From the NCBI GenBank assembly GCA_040216555.1, contig JAVJOW010000029.1, positions 1 through 64,000 of the forward strand: a DNA stretch of 64,000 nucleotides, written 5' to 3'. Source of the DNA: Arenibacter sp040216555 (lineage in GTDB: Bacteria > Bacteroidota > Bacteroidia > Flavobacteriales > Flavobacteriaceae). The notes under the pieces were generated by a model. That model saw only the letters and a program-made list of their open reading frames with translations, was not told the origin of the DNA and did not search any database. Made by a program: the position numbers and the translations under genes. This document shows positions 36,870-45,615 of the stretch, piece by piece (the first letter of the stretch is position 1; the number at the start of each line of letters is the position of its first letter).

Positions 36870-38921
36870 ATGTTCAAAATCATCAAAATCTTCACCCTAT
36901 TTTCCTTTGTATTATGCCTCCATATAAATGCTTCTGCACAGCAGAATTGGAAAGAGGTAAATACGGTTGAAGAGGTATGCACCTATTACCCCGAGACCAT
37001 TGCAAACATGCTGGATCAATTTAATCTCAACTATCCTGGCTTGGAGAAAGTGAAATGGGCATATAAAAGCGGTAATGTGGTAAATGCTTGTAATGAACTT
37101 TTGAATTATTACAAAAACGGCAATACAGCATCGGACTTACGTAAAACCCTACCTGCAAAAACGGACCAAACCAAAGCGGAGACAGATACCATTCTAAACA
37201 ATGTTTTTGTAGTACAGAATGTTAGGGGACAAGTCCCCTACCTCACCAATGGCCATCGCGACTGGTATTATAAAGGCCCCAATAACGACAAAGAGTGGGC
37301 TTGGCTCTCCAACAGGCATAGTCAGTTAAATAGCGTGTTCAACACTTATTTGGAAACCGGCAACCCAAAATATGCCCAATACATAGACCTTTTTTTAAAG
37401 GATTTTATAATCCTGGGGATGCCCTATCCTACGGTAAAAAGCAGCACTTCCGTATGGCGGGGCTTGGAAGTTTCGTTCAGGGCCAAGGTATGGCCAAAAA
37501 TATTTTATGGCTTATTAGAGAGCGAATATATATCTCCCGCCACCCAGTTGTTACTCCTTAGCAGCCTGCCCGACCATGCCCATTATAACCGCAATTTTCA
37601 TAGCAACAATAATTGGCTCACCATGGAAATTTCTGCTTTGGCCACCGTGGCTGCCTATTTTCCTGAATACAAGAATTCCGAAGAATGGTTGAACTATGCC
37701 ATAGAAACGATGACCCAAAGTATGAAGGATCAGGTGTATGCAGATGGGGTACAAAGCGAACTGAGTTCACATTACCATAACGTTTCCTTGCACAATTTTG
37801 AACTTTTCAAGGATATCTGCGATAGGGCCAACAGGAAATTGCCCGATTTTTACAACCATACTATTGAGGCCATGTACGGTTACATTGCCCATCTGGTGAG
37901 ACCTAGTGGTTTTAGAGTTATGAACAATGACGGGGACAGGGGGAGTGATGTAAACCTTATAATGAAGGGAGCTAAAAAATTTGGCCATGCTGATTGGGAA
38001 TACATTGTCACCAATGGACAAACAGGTCGCAAGCCCGAAGAAGGTCCCTCCTATTTTTATCCTTGGGCAGGGCATTTTGTTTCCCGAAGTGACTTCGATA
38101 GGGATGCCCATTGGTCTTTCTTTGACATGGGACCCTGGGGCAGTGGACATCAACATAATGACAAGTTGCACCTATCCGTTTCCGCCTATGGCAAAGATTT
38201 TCTTGTGGACTCGGGTAGATTTGCTTATACGGGGGAGGTAGCGGAGAAATTCCGTCCCTATGCCAAAAGCAGTGAGGGACATAACCTTTTACTGATCGAC
38301 GGAAAGGGACAGCAAAATGGACCCAAACTTACGGACAAACCATTGGGCGAAGACCATTTTAAAATAGCGACGGGTTTTGATTATGCCTACAGTTCCTTTG
38401 ATCAGTTTATGGATTTAGAAGGAACTGTGAAACATACCAGGTCGGTTTTTTATGTTCGTGGGGAATTTTGGGTGGTTGTGGACAACATAGAAACGGACAG
38501 GCCACGGAAAATTGAAGCCCTCTGGCATTGGCACCCGGAAAATACCGTGGTAAAGGACAGATCCATGGTGAAAACCGTTAACGAAAGGGGAAATCTGACG
38601 CTTGTTCCAATCAGCAAACAAAAGTTCGATATCCGACTCATCAAAGGGCAGGAAACCCCAGAAATACAGGGGTGGTATAGTCCAGAATACAATTTGTACG
38701 AACCCAATACCACAAGCTCCTATAGCTGTGAAATAAGGGGAAATTCCACTATGGTTTGGTTGTTAATGCCTTCCGAAAAGGAAAGGCCCAAAATCAAAGC
38801 AAAAATAAAGTCAGAAAACAAGGAGGGGATCATGCTTGACGTTTCGGCCAAAAATAAGAAATGGTTGCTCAACATTCCTTTTTACAGTAGTGCCAATGCC
38901 GCAATGGAGGAAACACATTGA
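36870..38921 (+). CDS. Heparinase II/III family polysaccharide lyase
   Basis: 683 residues with a signal peptide (FTLFSFVLCLHINASAQ). The N-terminal half is a helical toroid domain (WKEVNTVEEVCTYYPETIANML, NSNNNWLTMEISALATVAAYFP), and the C-terminal half a beta-sandwich with the family marker WGSGHQHNDKLHLSVSAYGKDFLVDSGRF, where a His of HQHND is part of the active site. Family members cleave uronic acid-containing polysaccharides by beta-elimination; exact substrate (heparin-like, alginate or other) is not determined. The gene follows a small secreted protein by 4 bp. Confidence 0.87.
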   Translation: MFKIIKIFTLFSFVLCLHINASAQQNWKEVNTVEEVCTYYPETIANMLDQFNLNYPGLEKVKWAYKSGNVVNACNELLNYYKNGNTASDLRKTLPAKTDQTKAETDTILNNVFVVQNVRGQVPYLTNGHRDWYYKGPNNDKEWAWLSNRHSQLNSVFNTYLETGNPKYAQYIDLFLKDFIILGMPYPTVKSSTSVWRGLEVSFRAKVWPKIFYGLLESEYISPATQLLLLSSLPDHAHYNRNFHSNNNWLTMEISALATVAAYFPEYKNSEEWLNYAIETMTQSMKDQVYADGVQSELSSHYHNVSLHNFELFKDICDRANRKLPDFYNHTIEAMYGYIAHLVRPSGFRVMNNDGDRGSDVNLIMKGAKKFGHADWEYIVTNGQTGRKPEEGPSYFYPWAGHFVSRSDFDRDAHWSFFDMGPWGSGHQHNDKLHLSVSAYGKDFLVDSGRFAYTGEVAEKFRPYAKSSEGHNLLLIDGKGQQNGPKLTDKPLGEDHFKIATGFDYAYSSFDQFMDLEGTVKHTRSVFYVRGEFWVVVDNIETDRPRKIEALWHWHPENTVVKDRSMVKTVNERGNLTLVPISKQKFDIRLIKGQETPEIQGWYSPEYNLYEPNTTSSYSCEIRGNSTMVWLLMPSEKERPKIKAKIKSENKEGIMLDVSAKNKKWLLNIPFYSSANAAMEETH

Positions 38922-39174
38922 AATAGTCCGACAAAATCCAGGCTTCGTAAAAACACCTATGATACTCCGTAATTTTTAAGCCAAATAAGGGGTAAAACAC
39001 CGTTGGGTTTTAAAGATTAAATTTTTACAAAAAAAATAGATATAGCCAATATAATTATTGAATGTCTTATTTTAGAGAAACAATATGGAGGCATGTGGCG
39101 CTGTTTTAATAATGCTTTCGGAAGTTTTTGCTTTAAACAGTTTAAAAAGCTTATGTCCTCCAAAAAATAAATCT
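38922..39174. other. Intergenic region after lyase gene
   Basis: About 250 bp. No terminator hairpin or repeat was recognised. It must contain the promoter of the small lipoprotein gene. Confidence 0.35.
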
Positions 39175-39633
39175 ATGAAAACAAAAAAACTTAATTTTAT
39201 TACATTAGGCATGATTACGATACTGTTTGTAATTTCCTGCAGTAATGATGACGACAATTCTGGCAACAACACTAAGACCACGGTACAAAATAATGTTCAA
39301 AATGGAACTTGGCGAATAACGAAATTTATTGACTCCGGAAATGATGAAATAAATCATTTCACAGGATACAACTTTACCTTTCAAAGTTCAGGGGTTTTAT
39401 ATGCCAACAATGGAACTATTAGCTATGACGGGACTTGGAGTATAACGGATAGTAATAGCAATGACGATAGTAAGGATGATTTGGACTTTAACATCAATTT
39501 TAACCAAACAAATGACTTTGAAGACCTCAATGACGATTGGGATATCATCTCGCAATCGGCCACAAAAATAGAGCTCATAGATATAAGTGGTGGAAATGGA
39601 GGTACAGATTATCTAACATTTGAGAAGAATTGA
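39175..39633 (+). CDS. Lipocalin-like lipoprotein, function unknown
   Basis: 152 residues from the ATG at 39175 (a longer frame from 39085 has no signal). The signal peptide ends in VISCSNDDD (lipobox Cys). The mature part is acidic and Asn-rich and then shows NVQNGTWRITKFIDSGND, GYNFTFQSSGVLYANNG and YDGTWSITDSNSND, the pattern of Bacteroidota lipocalin-like lipoproteins. It binds no recognised ligand. A Met upstream (39085) would need a different start that lacks the lipoprotein context. Confidence 0.78.
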   Translation: MKTKKLNFITLGMITILFVISCSNDDDNSGNNTKTTVQNNVQNGTWRITKFIDSGNDEINHFTGYNFTFQSSGVLYANNGTISYDGTWSITDSNSNDDSKDDLDFNINFNQTNDFEDLNDDWDIISQSATKIELIDISGGNGGTDYLTFEKN

Positions 39634-39723
39634 AGTTAAAACGTGAAACCTGTTACGGCCAAACTTTGTATGTCCTCATCGCTTATTTAGATTCATTTAG
39701 TTTTTACTTCAGAAGAAACTTTT
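39634..39723. other. Short spacer before the tiny membrane protein
   Basis: Nothing recognised. Confidence 0.3.
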
Positions 39724-39897
39724 ATGGTGCTTGTTTTATCTCCATTTTATAGAGAAAATTTTATGGAATTTGAGTTTAACAATAGCCTTACCTTAATCAT
39801 AACCTTAATAGTATTCATAACAATCTTAGGTCAAATTATTTTCCCCATCAATATAATACACAGAATACTTAACAAGAAAAAGAAAACCATTAGCTAG
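39724..39897 (+). CDS. Very small membrane protein (57 residues)
   Basis: An ATG at 39724 opens 57 codons; the second Met (39763) gives 44. The middle carries SLTLIITLIVFITILGQIIF, one hydrophobic segment, and the C-terminus is Lys-rich (HRILNKKKKTIS), i.e. one transmembrane helix with a positive cytosolic tail. No family is recognised. It is a candidate small membrane protein, but the AT-rich context means chance cannot be excluded. Confidence 0.4.
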   Translation: MVLVLSPFYRENFMEFEFNNSLTLIITLIVFITILGQIIFPINIIHRILNKKKKTIS

Positions 39898-40072
39898 CAC
39901 GGAATATAATCCTTTCCTCCCCTATTCAAAGGAGAAAATTCATTACTTTTAATATGGCCCGATTTTGAACTGACAAATCCCACCACGGCCAAAAGTGTGG
40001 CAAGCCGGATTTCCCAGACCGAAATCATAGCCTTAACGCTGCAGGTTATTTTAATAAAGCTTTTCAACAGCA
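39898..40072. other. Gap before the glycosyltransferase gene
   Basis: Contains the word TTAACGCTGCAGG at about 40031, similar to the word found just after that gene. No gene found. Confidence 0.35.
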
Positions 40073-41596
40073 ATGAGAAAGAAGTCCTGGATTTTAATCG
40101 GATTTATATTTATAAAATTTATACTTCAATATTTTTTAATTAGTCCTGAATATGAATTGCATAGGGACGAATATCTTTACCTAGACCAAGCACATCATTT
40201 AGCTTGGGGTTATTTATCTGTTCCGCCTGTTACTTCTTGGATTTCAAGTCTAATTTACTTTTTGGGTAATTCCGTTTTTTGGGTCAAGTTTTTTCCTGCC
40301 TTGTTTGGTGCTTTGACAATATTTATTGTTTGGAAAACAATAGAAGAATTAAAAGGAAATCTTTTTGCCTTGTTATTAGGTGCAACCGGAGTTTTATTTT
40401 CCGCACTTTTAAGATTAAACACCTTATATCAACCTAGTTCATTCGATATTTTATGTTGGTCATTCTTTTATTTTGTCATTATTAAATATTTTAATTCCGA
40501 AAATACCAAATGGCTGTTTGCGGCGGCACTCATTTTCGCTTTCGGATTTCTGAACAAATACAATATCGTTTTTTTAATTATTGGTTTCATACCAGCAATT
40601 CTGTTTACCGACCAACGTAAAATATTTTTAAAAAAAGAACTATACCTCCCAATATTATTGGGAATGGTAGTTATTTTTCCAAATCTTTTGTGGCAATACA
40701 ATAATGATTTTCCGGTTGTTCATCATCTTGAGGAACTGGCAGAAACCCAGCTAGTGCATGTGGATAGAATTGGATTTTTAAAATCCCAACTTTTTTTCTT
40801 TATAGGCTCTATATTGCCAATAATTTGTGCAATATATGCCCTGTTATTTTACGAACCTTATCAAAAATATAAATCCTTTTTTTGGGCATTTTTTTTCACA
40901 CTTATTGTATTTATGTATTTCAGAGCCAAAGATTATTATGCCATTGGACTCTATCCCATTTATATTTCCTTCGGTTCTGTATTCCTTGCCGATTTTCTGA
41001 AAAACGGTTGGAAACAGAATTTAAGACCGATCGCATTAGCCATTCCAATATTATTCTTTATTCCAATTTATCAGATTGCTTTTCCAAATAAAAGTCCTGA
41101 TTACATTGTCCAGAATTCAATTACATACAAAAAATATGGCCTACTACGATGGGAAGACGGGAAAGATCATTCACTACCACAGGATTATGCGGATATGCTG
41201 GGATGGGAAGAGCTGGCAAGAAAAGTTGATTCAGTTTATATAAAATTGCCTAAGGCCGACCAAACCCTTGTTCTGTGTGACAATTACGGGCAAGCGGGAG
41301 CAATTAATTACTACACAAAGCAACATATTAAAGCAGTTTCCTTCAATGCGGACTATGTTAACTGGTTTAATTTTGACCGACAGTATATCAATCTAATCAG
41401 GATTAAAGATCATGCAGAAAAAGATAACGAACTTATTGAAACCAGTCCGTATTTTAATCTCGCCTATGTGGCCGATTCGATTACAAATCCATATGCCCGG
41501 GAATTTAAAACATTAATATTTGCTTTTATAGGAGCCAAAGTCGATGTCAATAAAAGAATAAAAAACGAAATTGAGGAAACAAAAAACTACCGATAA
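40073..41596 (+). CDS. GT39/ArnT-like glycosyltransferase, membrane protein
   Basis: 507 residues. The N-terminus has a membrane segment followed by a loop with ELHRDEYLYLDQAHHLAWGYL, the acidic DE motif that is catalytic in the GT39/dolichyl-phosphate-mannose family, and LSVPPVTSWISS. About 10-12 hydrophobic segments follow, and the C-terminal 170 residues form a soluble domain (DQTLVLCDNYGQAGAINYY). The donor and acceptor are unknown; undecaprenyl- or polyprenyl-phosphate sugar donors are typical. Its base composition is more AT-rich than the neighbouring enzyme genes, and TAACGCTGCA words lie on both sides, so it may have been acquired as a unit. Confidence 0.85.
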   Translation: MRKKSWILIGFIFIKFILQYFLISPEYELHRDEYLYLDQAHHLAWGYLSVPPVTSWISSLIYFLGNSVFWVKFFPALFGALTIFIVWKTIEELKGNLFALLLGATGVLFSALLRLNTLYQPSSFDILCWSFFYFVIIKYFNSENTKWLFAAALIFAFGFLNKYNIVFLIIGFIPAILFTDQRKIFLKKELYLPILLGMVVIFPNLLWQYNNDFPVVHHLEELAETQLVHVDRIGFLKSQLFFFIGSILPIICAIYALLFYEPYQKYKSFFWAFFFTLIVFMYFRAKDYYAIGLYPIYISFGSVFLADFLKNGWKQNLRPIALAIPILFFIPIYQIAFPNKSPDYIVQNSITYKKYGLLRWEDGKDHSLPQDYADMLGWEELARKVDSVYIKLPKADQTLVLCDNYGQAGAINYYTKQHIKAVSFNADYVNWFNFDRQYINLIRIKDHAEKDNELIETSPYFNLAYVADSITNPYAREFKTLIFAFIGAKVDVNKRIKNEIEETKNYR

Positions 41597-41856
41597 CGCT
41601 GCACAAAATTAACTAGCCCGAAAGAGTCTATCCCGCATGCCAAGCTTTTTGGCATGGTCCCGGCCCAAATCGCAACTGGCGGGCATAATGGCAAGGGTGG
41701 ACTCGCGGGTTGCTAATTCTAGCCGACTTATAAAAGTCCTCCCAACCCTAAAAGTGCGGCAGCACATATTTTCTATTCGATTTATTTTTAAATTGTAATG
41801 TCCTTTGCAACCCATATACGCTAGTGCAAACCATTTATAAAGTAAAAGTTAACACC
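41597..41856. other. Gap after GT39 gene
   Basis: Contains TAACGCTGCACAAAAT at its left end (about 41593-41608) and ATATACGCTAGTGC at about 41815. No gene; a minus-strand 68-codon frame has no domain. Confidence 0.35.
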
Positions 41857-42255
41857 ATGAAAACTTTGAACAGTACATTTTTGCTTCGCTTTGCCATTGT
41901 AATTATTTTATTGGAACATAGTATTCCTGGTATGTTCAACAATGGCATAAACGATTTTGGGAATTTATTTTTAAACCAAATAGGGTTTGCTCCACTAGGA
42001 GTACCTATTGCCTGGTCTATCAAATTATCACATCTTGTTGCCGCCTTGTGCCTAATATTTGAAAAATTTATAAAATGGGCATGTATAGTAACCATTCTGG
42101 TACTAATTGCAGGTATCGTTTTAGTTCATTTTAAGGAAGGGTGGTTTGTTGTTGGAGCTGGTCGAAATGGAGTTGAATTCAATTTTATATTGATTTTTGC
42201 TCTGCTGACTATAATGTTTCCCAAGGGTCTTCATAAAAACATCTCGAATATTTAG
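41857..42255 (+). CDS. DoxX-like four-helix membrane protein
   Basis: 132 residues from the ATG at 41857 (a GTG 11 codons upstream is also open). Four hydrophobic segments are visible: FLLRFAIVIILLEHSIPGMF, HLVAALCLIFEKFIKWAC, IVTILVLIAGIVLVHF and FNFILIFALLTIMF, the DoxX/TQO-like layout, with FNNGINDFGNLFL between the first two. Function not known. Single gene flanked by the cassette-like words described elsewhere. Confidence 0.8.
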   Translation: MKTLNSTFLLRFAIVIILLEHSIPGMFNNGINDFGNLFLNQIGFAPLGVPIAWSIKLSHLVAALCLIFEKFIKWACIVTILVLIAGIVLVHFKEGWFVVGAGRNGVEFNFILIFALLTIMFPKGLHKNISNI

Positions 42256-42563
42256 AAGAATATAAGCCAGTCATATGCTAACCTTATATCGACAATGGAA
42301 CATACCAGAATAAACCCTGTGGCCTACAAAAAACAAAGCGGAATATATAGAGGCGCACTTATAGTAAGTCATGCTTTTTTGGAAAATATGATTCTTTAGT
42401 TTTAATCCCAGCCCATTCCTCGCCTTTTATATCCTTCCACGCTCAAGGGGGTGGTGGTCGGATTTTGTGCTTTCTGCCAGGCAGGTTCGGTATGTATTTA
42501 CTAAATTAGTTACCTAAACATCAAAATTAATTTTACACCCGCATTTTAGGGCTTTTTGAATAA
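42256..42563. other. 308 bp gap
   Basis: Contains the word TATAGAGGCGCACTTATAG (about 42348) and CTGCCAGGCAGGTTCGG-type hairpin half-sites near 42475. No gene was found. Confidence 0.35.
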
Positions 42564-43997
42564 ATGAAACTAATAAAACGCCTTCTGAAAATTTTCTTTG
42601 GGATTGTTGGTATGGTGATTATAGCTGCCATCATCGCATTAGGACTGGATACATTGGGAACGGGCTATTTGAAAATCGAGAATGTGCCTGCTTCCGATAA
42701 CTCAACCTATCTTATAACCAATGTCAACATAATCCCAATGTTTCAAGATACTGTCTTGACCAATAAAATGGTGTATATCCAAGATGGTATCATTAAAAGT
42801 ATCTCCGAAAACCTACCCAACAAAGAAGTGGAGATTTTTGATGCCCAGGGCAAATATCTACTACCCGGACTCATAGATATGCACGTACACGTTTGGGACA
42901 ATTACGAACTTGGGCTGTACCTTGCCAATGGTGTCACTGCGGTTAGAAATGTATGGGGTATACCAATGCACTTAAGGATCAAGTCAGAGGTAAATAATGA
43001 TAAAATTATTTCGCCCCATTTTTTTACGACAGGGCCAAAACTCACAGGCCCAGAGTTTATAGGTGATGATAATTTAAATCTAACACAGCCCAAGGAAGCT
43101 GCAGAAAAGGTAGTTTCATATCAGCATAGAGGTTATGATTTTATTAAAACCTATTATGGATTGGACAGGGAACTATTTGATGCTGTGGTAGAACAGGCTG
43201 CCATTTCCGAAATGGATATCGTTGCCCATCCTTCACAAAAAGTGCCTTTTTCATATCACTTACATCCACAGATCAAATCAATTGAACACGCCGAAGAAAT
43301 TGTGCAACAACCTTTGCAGTTCAATTTAGATACCATTAAACTACAACCTATAATCGATTCAATTTCCAAGTCAAAGCATAGCAGTTATTGCCCAACACTA
43401 ACGGTGTTCAACAATATTTATCAGATGATGATAAACGATTCCATTTTAGAGACGGAACCCTTATCCTATATGAATCCACTCATCAAAAAAGTAGACAGTA
43501 AAAATCAGTTTAACCGCTGGCTCAATGCCAAGATGGAAGATTCTAGTGTGGTGGATAGAATAAAAAATCAACACGATTTTCATTTGGAAATCGTTGCCCA
43601 ACTCCACAAAGCTGGGGTTCCAATTATATGTGGAACAGATGCGGGAATAGGAGTTACGCTTCCTGGATTTTCCATTCATAAAGAACTTGCATTTTATAAA
43701 GAGGCTGGACTTTCCAATTACGAAGTATTGAAAACGGCAACAGTAAATGCTGCTCAAACGCATTCCATTATGAACCAACTGGGAACTATTGAAGCGGGTA
43801 AGGTTGCCAATTTGCTACTGGTAGATAATAACCCATTGATGGAATTATCCACATTGGAAAACCCTTCATCCATTTTTATTAAGGGAAGGCATATAAATAG
43901 AAAGACCCTCCTTTCCTTTAAAGAAAAGGCCAGGAATCGGAAAAATTTAATAGCCTCAGCACTGAGGTATTTGGAAAATTTGCTCATTGAAAAATAG
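42564..43997 (+). CDS. Membrane-anchored amidohydrolase (imidazolonepropionase-like)
   Basis: 477 residues. The N-terminus has one membrane segment (IFFGIVGMVIIAAIIALGL). The amidohydrolase-1 features are all present: ITNVNIIPM, the DMHVHVWDN motif with HxH, KTYYGLDRELFDAV with a possible metal-bridging Lys, the metal His in DIVAHP and SIEHAE, and the metal Asp in GTDAGIG. Members hydrolyse cyclic amides, imides or lactone-like bonds. The substrate is unknown and no operon partner is close. Confidence 0.85.
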   Translation: MKLIKRLLKIFFGIVGMVIIAAIIALGLDTLGTGYLKIENVPASDNSTYLITNVNIIPMFQDTVLTNKMVYIQDGIIKSISENLPNKEVEIFDAQGKYLLPGLIDMHVHVWDNYELGLYLANGVTAVRNVWGIPMHLRIKSEVNNDKIISPHFFTTGPKLTGPEFIGDDNLNLTQPKEAAEKVVSYQHRGYDFIKTYYGLDRELFDAVVEQAAISEMDIVAHPSQKVPFSYHLHPQIKSIEHAEEIVQQPLQFNLDTIKLQPIIDSISKSKHSSYCPTLTVFNNIYQMMINDSILETEPLSYMNPLIKKVDSKNQFNRWLNAKMEDSSVVDRIKNQHDFHLEIVAQLHKAGVPIICGTDAGIGVTLPGFSIHKELAFYKEAGLSNYEVLKTATVNAAQTHSIMNQLGTIEAGKVANLLLVDNNPLMELSTLENPSSIFIKGRHINRKTLLSFKEKARNRKNLIASALRYLENLLIEK

Positions 43998-44083
43998 ATT
44001 ATCGCCCATACATAATTAACATAAAATCACAGCAGCCGGAAGGAATGTTGTTTACTATCAACATTTAAACACTTAAACAACCT
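43998..44083. other. Short spacer before pseudogene fragment
   Basis: Contains no gene or repeat. Confidence 0.3.
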
Positions 44084-44195
44084 TGCAAATTACCTCCCAA
44101 CAAATGCAGGATGTGCTCTACAAACTGTTCTTAAAATAGAAGTTCTTCCAGGAAAAGGCCCGCTTATTGGCTCAAACCTATACCGAGAGTACCTT
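44084..44195 (+). pseudogene. Truncated copy of the 5' end of the yiaK-like gene
   Basis: 112 bp here match 45629-45740 with four mismatches and no gap. The codons correspond to residues 5-41 of the full gene product. The match begins at the base after a non-ATG (TTG) position, and the copy has an in-frame TAG where the full gene has TAT. After 44195 homology ends. A short VQEVF-like stretch shortly downstream resembles a later part of the enzyme, so a large internal deletion is possible. Confidence 0.8.
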
Positions 44196-44328
44196 AATTT
44201 ACTTGTGCAAGAAGTGTTCATCGTGACCCAAGAAACTCCTAATGTAAAAAATTGAACTTATCGTTTAAATTTCAACCGACTCTATTAATGGGAGAAATTT
44301 TGCTATTACAAAATAACTATCCTTGATT
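44196..44328. other. Spacer after the truncated yiaK copy
   Basis: No gene. Probably decayed sequence and the 3' end of the minus-strand membrane protein gene. Confidence 0.3.
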
Positions 44329-45084
44329 TCAAAGGGTATTGATGGAATTTAATTGCTTCTGTAGATGTGATTTTTTGGCACTTTTCAAACTCTTATTACC
44401 CTTTACAGTGATCTTTAATGACCCAAATTCAATATTAATATATAAGAAAAGTGTATAAATAAACAATGCTATTCCAAACATTTCCATTGCCTCTTCTATG
44501 GTCATCAGGGAAATATATGCCCAATTTTCCTCGCCGCCTATAAAAGCAATCTTGGCCGTTATCATTTCAACACCAACACTGCCCATTATAAATATGGCTC
44601 CTGACAATATCATATAATACCTCACCTTAGGCTGAAGTGCCATTACAAACTTAAAATATGTAGTACCTAGTACCAAAATCAGAATACCATAGGGAATTAC
44701 CCATCCAAAATATAAAAATCCGGTAGTTTTGTACGATTTTTGAACCATTCCGGATAAATGTTCATGTATTACGCAAATTTCGTCAATACTTAAGAACATA
44801 AATAAAAGTCCAAGACCAAGCCAGGATAAATATTTCTCCTGAAGATCCTTCTTTTTCAAGGCAATTAAAGATAGTATTAAACCTGAAAGCATTAAGGCAG
44901 ATGCAGAATAAAAAGTAGGAACGGACATTTCATTATCCAAATAAAATAGCTGCACAAAAAAATCAACAAATTTATTATCCACAAGAAGTTGGAGTCCTTT
45001 TCCAAGGGTACTTAGCAGGATTAATGTCACTATAATAATACTCAATAATTTTAGGACATATTGGGGGGATAACTTCTTCTTCAT
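44329..45084 (-). CDS. Multi-span membrane protein, unknown
   Basis: 251 residues with about six to seven hydrophobic segments (KLLSIIIVTLILLSTLGKGL, YSASALMLSGLILSLIAL, LSWLGLGLLFMFLSIDEI, ILILVLGTTYFKFVMAL, YMILSGAIFIMGSVGVEMI, FGIALFIYTLFLYINIEF). A conserved-looking His-Glu cluster (DEICVIHEHLSG) lies between two helices. No named family is recognised. The gene is transcribed opposite to its neighbours and lies exactly between the truncated and full yiaK-like copies. Confidence 0.75.
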   Translation of the reverse strand: MKKKLSPQYVLKLLSIIIVTLILLSTLGKGLQLLVDNKFVDFFVQLFYLDNEMSVPTFYSASALMLSGLILSLIALKKKDLQEKYLSWLGLGLLFMFLSIDEICVIHEHLSGMVQKSYKTTGFLYFGWVIPYGILILVLGTTYFKFVMALQPKVRYYMILSGAIFIMGSVGVEMITAKIAFIGGEENWAYISLMTIEEAMEMFGIALFIYTLFLYINIEFGSLKITVKGNKSLKSAKKSHLQKQLNSINTL

Positions 45085-45250
45085 AAGTTTTTATGTATAA
45101 GTCGGTTAAAATCTAATTGGAAATTTAAAGGTCATCATAGCTAGTTTAGAAAACTTAAATGAGCATTTAAACTCATAGGAATTTCAAAATTGCTTCCAAC
45201 TTCCTCTTCAATTTTAGTCTATAATAGATTAAAAAAACATTCAACAAAAC
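45085..45250. other. Promoter-side region of the membrane gene
   Basis: AT-rich. Must hold the promoter of the minus-strand membrane protein gene. Nothing else recognised. Confidence 0.35.
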
Positions 45251-45305
45251 TCAAATGTAAATCAAATATTAATCAAATGTTAATCAAATGTTAATCAAAA
45301 GTAAA
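45251..45305. promoter_or_regulatory. Five in-phase 11 bp direct repeats, possible operator
   Basis: TCAAATGTAAA, TCAAATATTAA, TCAAATGTTAA, TCAAATGTTAA and TCAAAAGTAAA, at a constant 11 bp step. The period is close to one DNA turn, so all units face the same side of the helix, which suits cooperative binding by a response regulator or Lrp-like protein. It lies 311 bp upstream of the yiaK-like gene and 167 bp upstream of the divergent membrane protein gene. Confidence 0.55.
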
Positions 45306-45454
45306 TATTAGATAAAAAAAAATGTAATAGTTCGGATTAAGGGTTCGTTTTATTTGTTGAAATTAATGGATGAGGTTCCCGATCAATACATTCATACTTA
45401 AAACATTCCATTTCATGAATTTTGTAAAAAGAACTTTCAATTGCAAAAAGCAGT

Positions 45455-45571
45455 ATGTTTAATGAAGTTAAAAATAGCATTGACCAACTCAAGGGTATGC
45501 CGATTACCCCACATAAAAGAATTCGTACATTTATTCAGGAATTATTTCAAGATACATTAGATTCGAATTAA
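45455..45571 (+). CDS. Possible very small peptide (38 residues)
   Basis: ATG at 45455 followed by MFNEVKNSIDQLKGMPITPH and a charged tail (KRIRTFIQELFQDTLDSN). No domain and no signal peptide. It may be a leader or a leftover of a longer gene. Confidence 0.25.
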   Translation: MFNEVKNSIDQLKGMPITPHKRIRTFIQELFQDTLDSN

Positions 45572-45615
45572 ATCCGAAAAACGAAAACGTAAAATCCTTT
45601 AATCTACTTTAATTA

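Noticed and set aside
41609..41815. 68-codon minus-strand open frame
   Set aside because: No domain; region contains cassette-like words and GC-rich patches.
45251..45305. 11 bp repeats considered as a CRISPR array
   Set aside because: Units are contiguous with no spacers and too short; no cas genes in the window.
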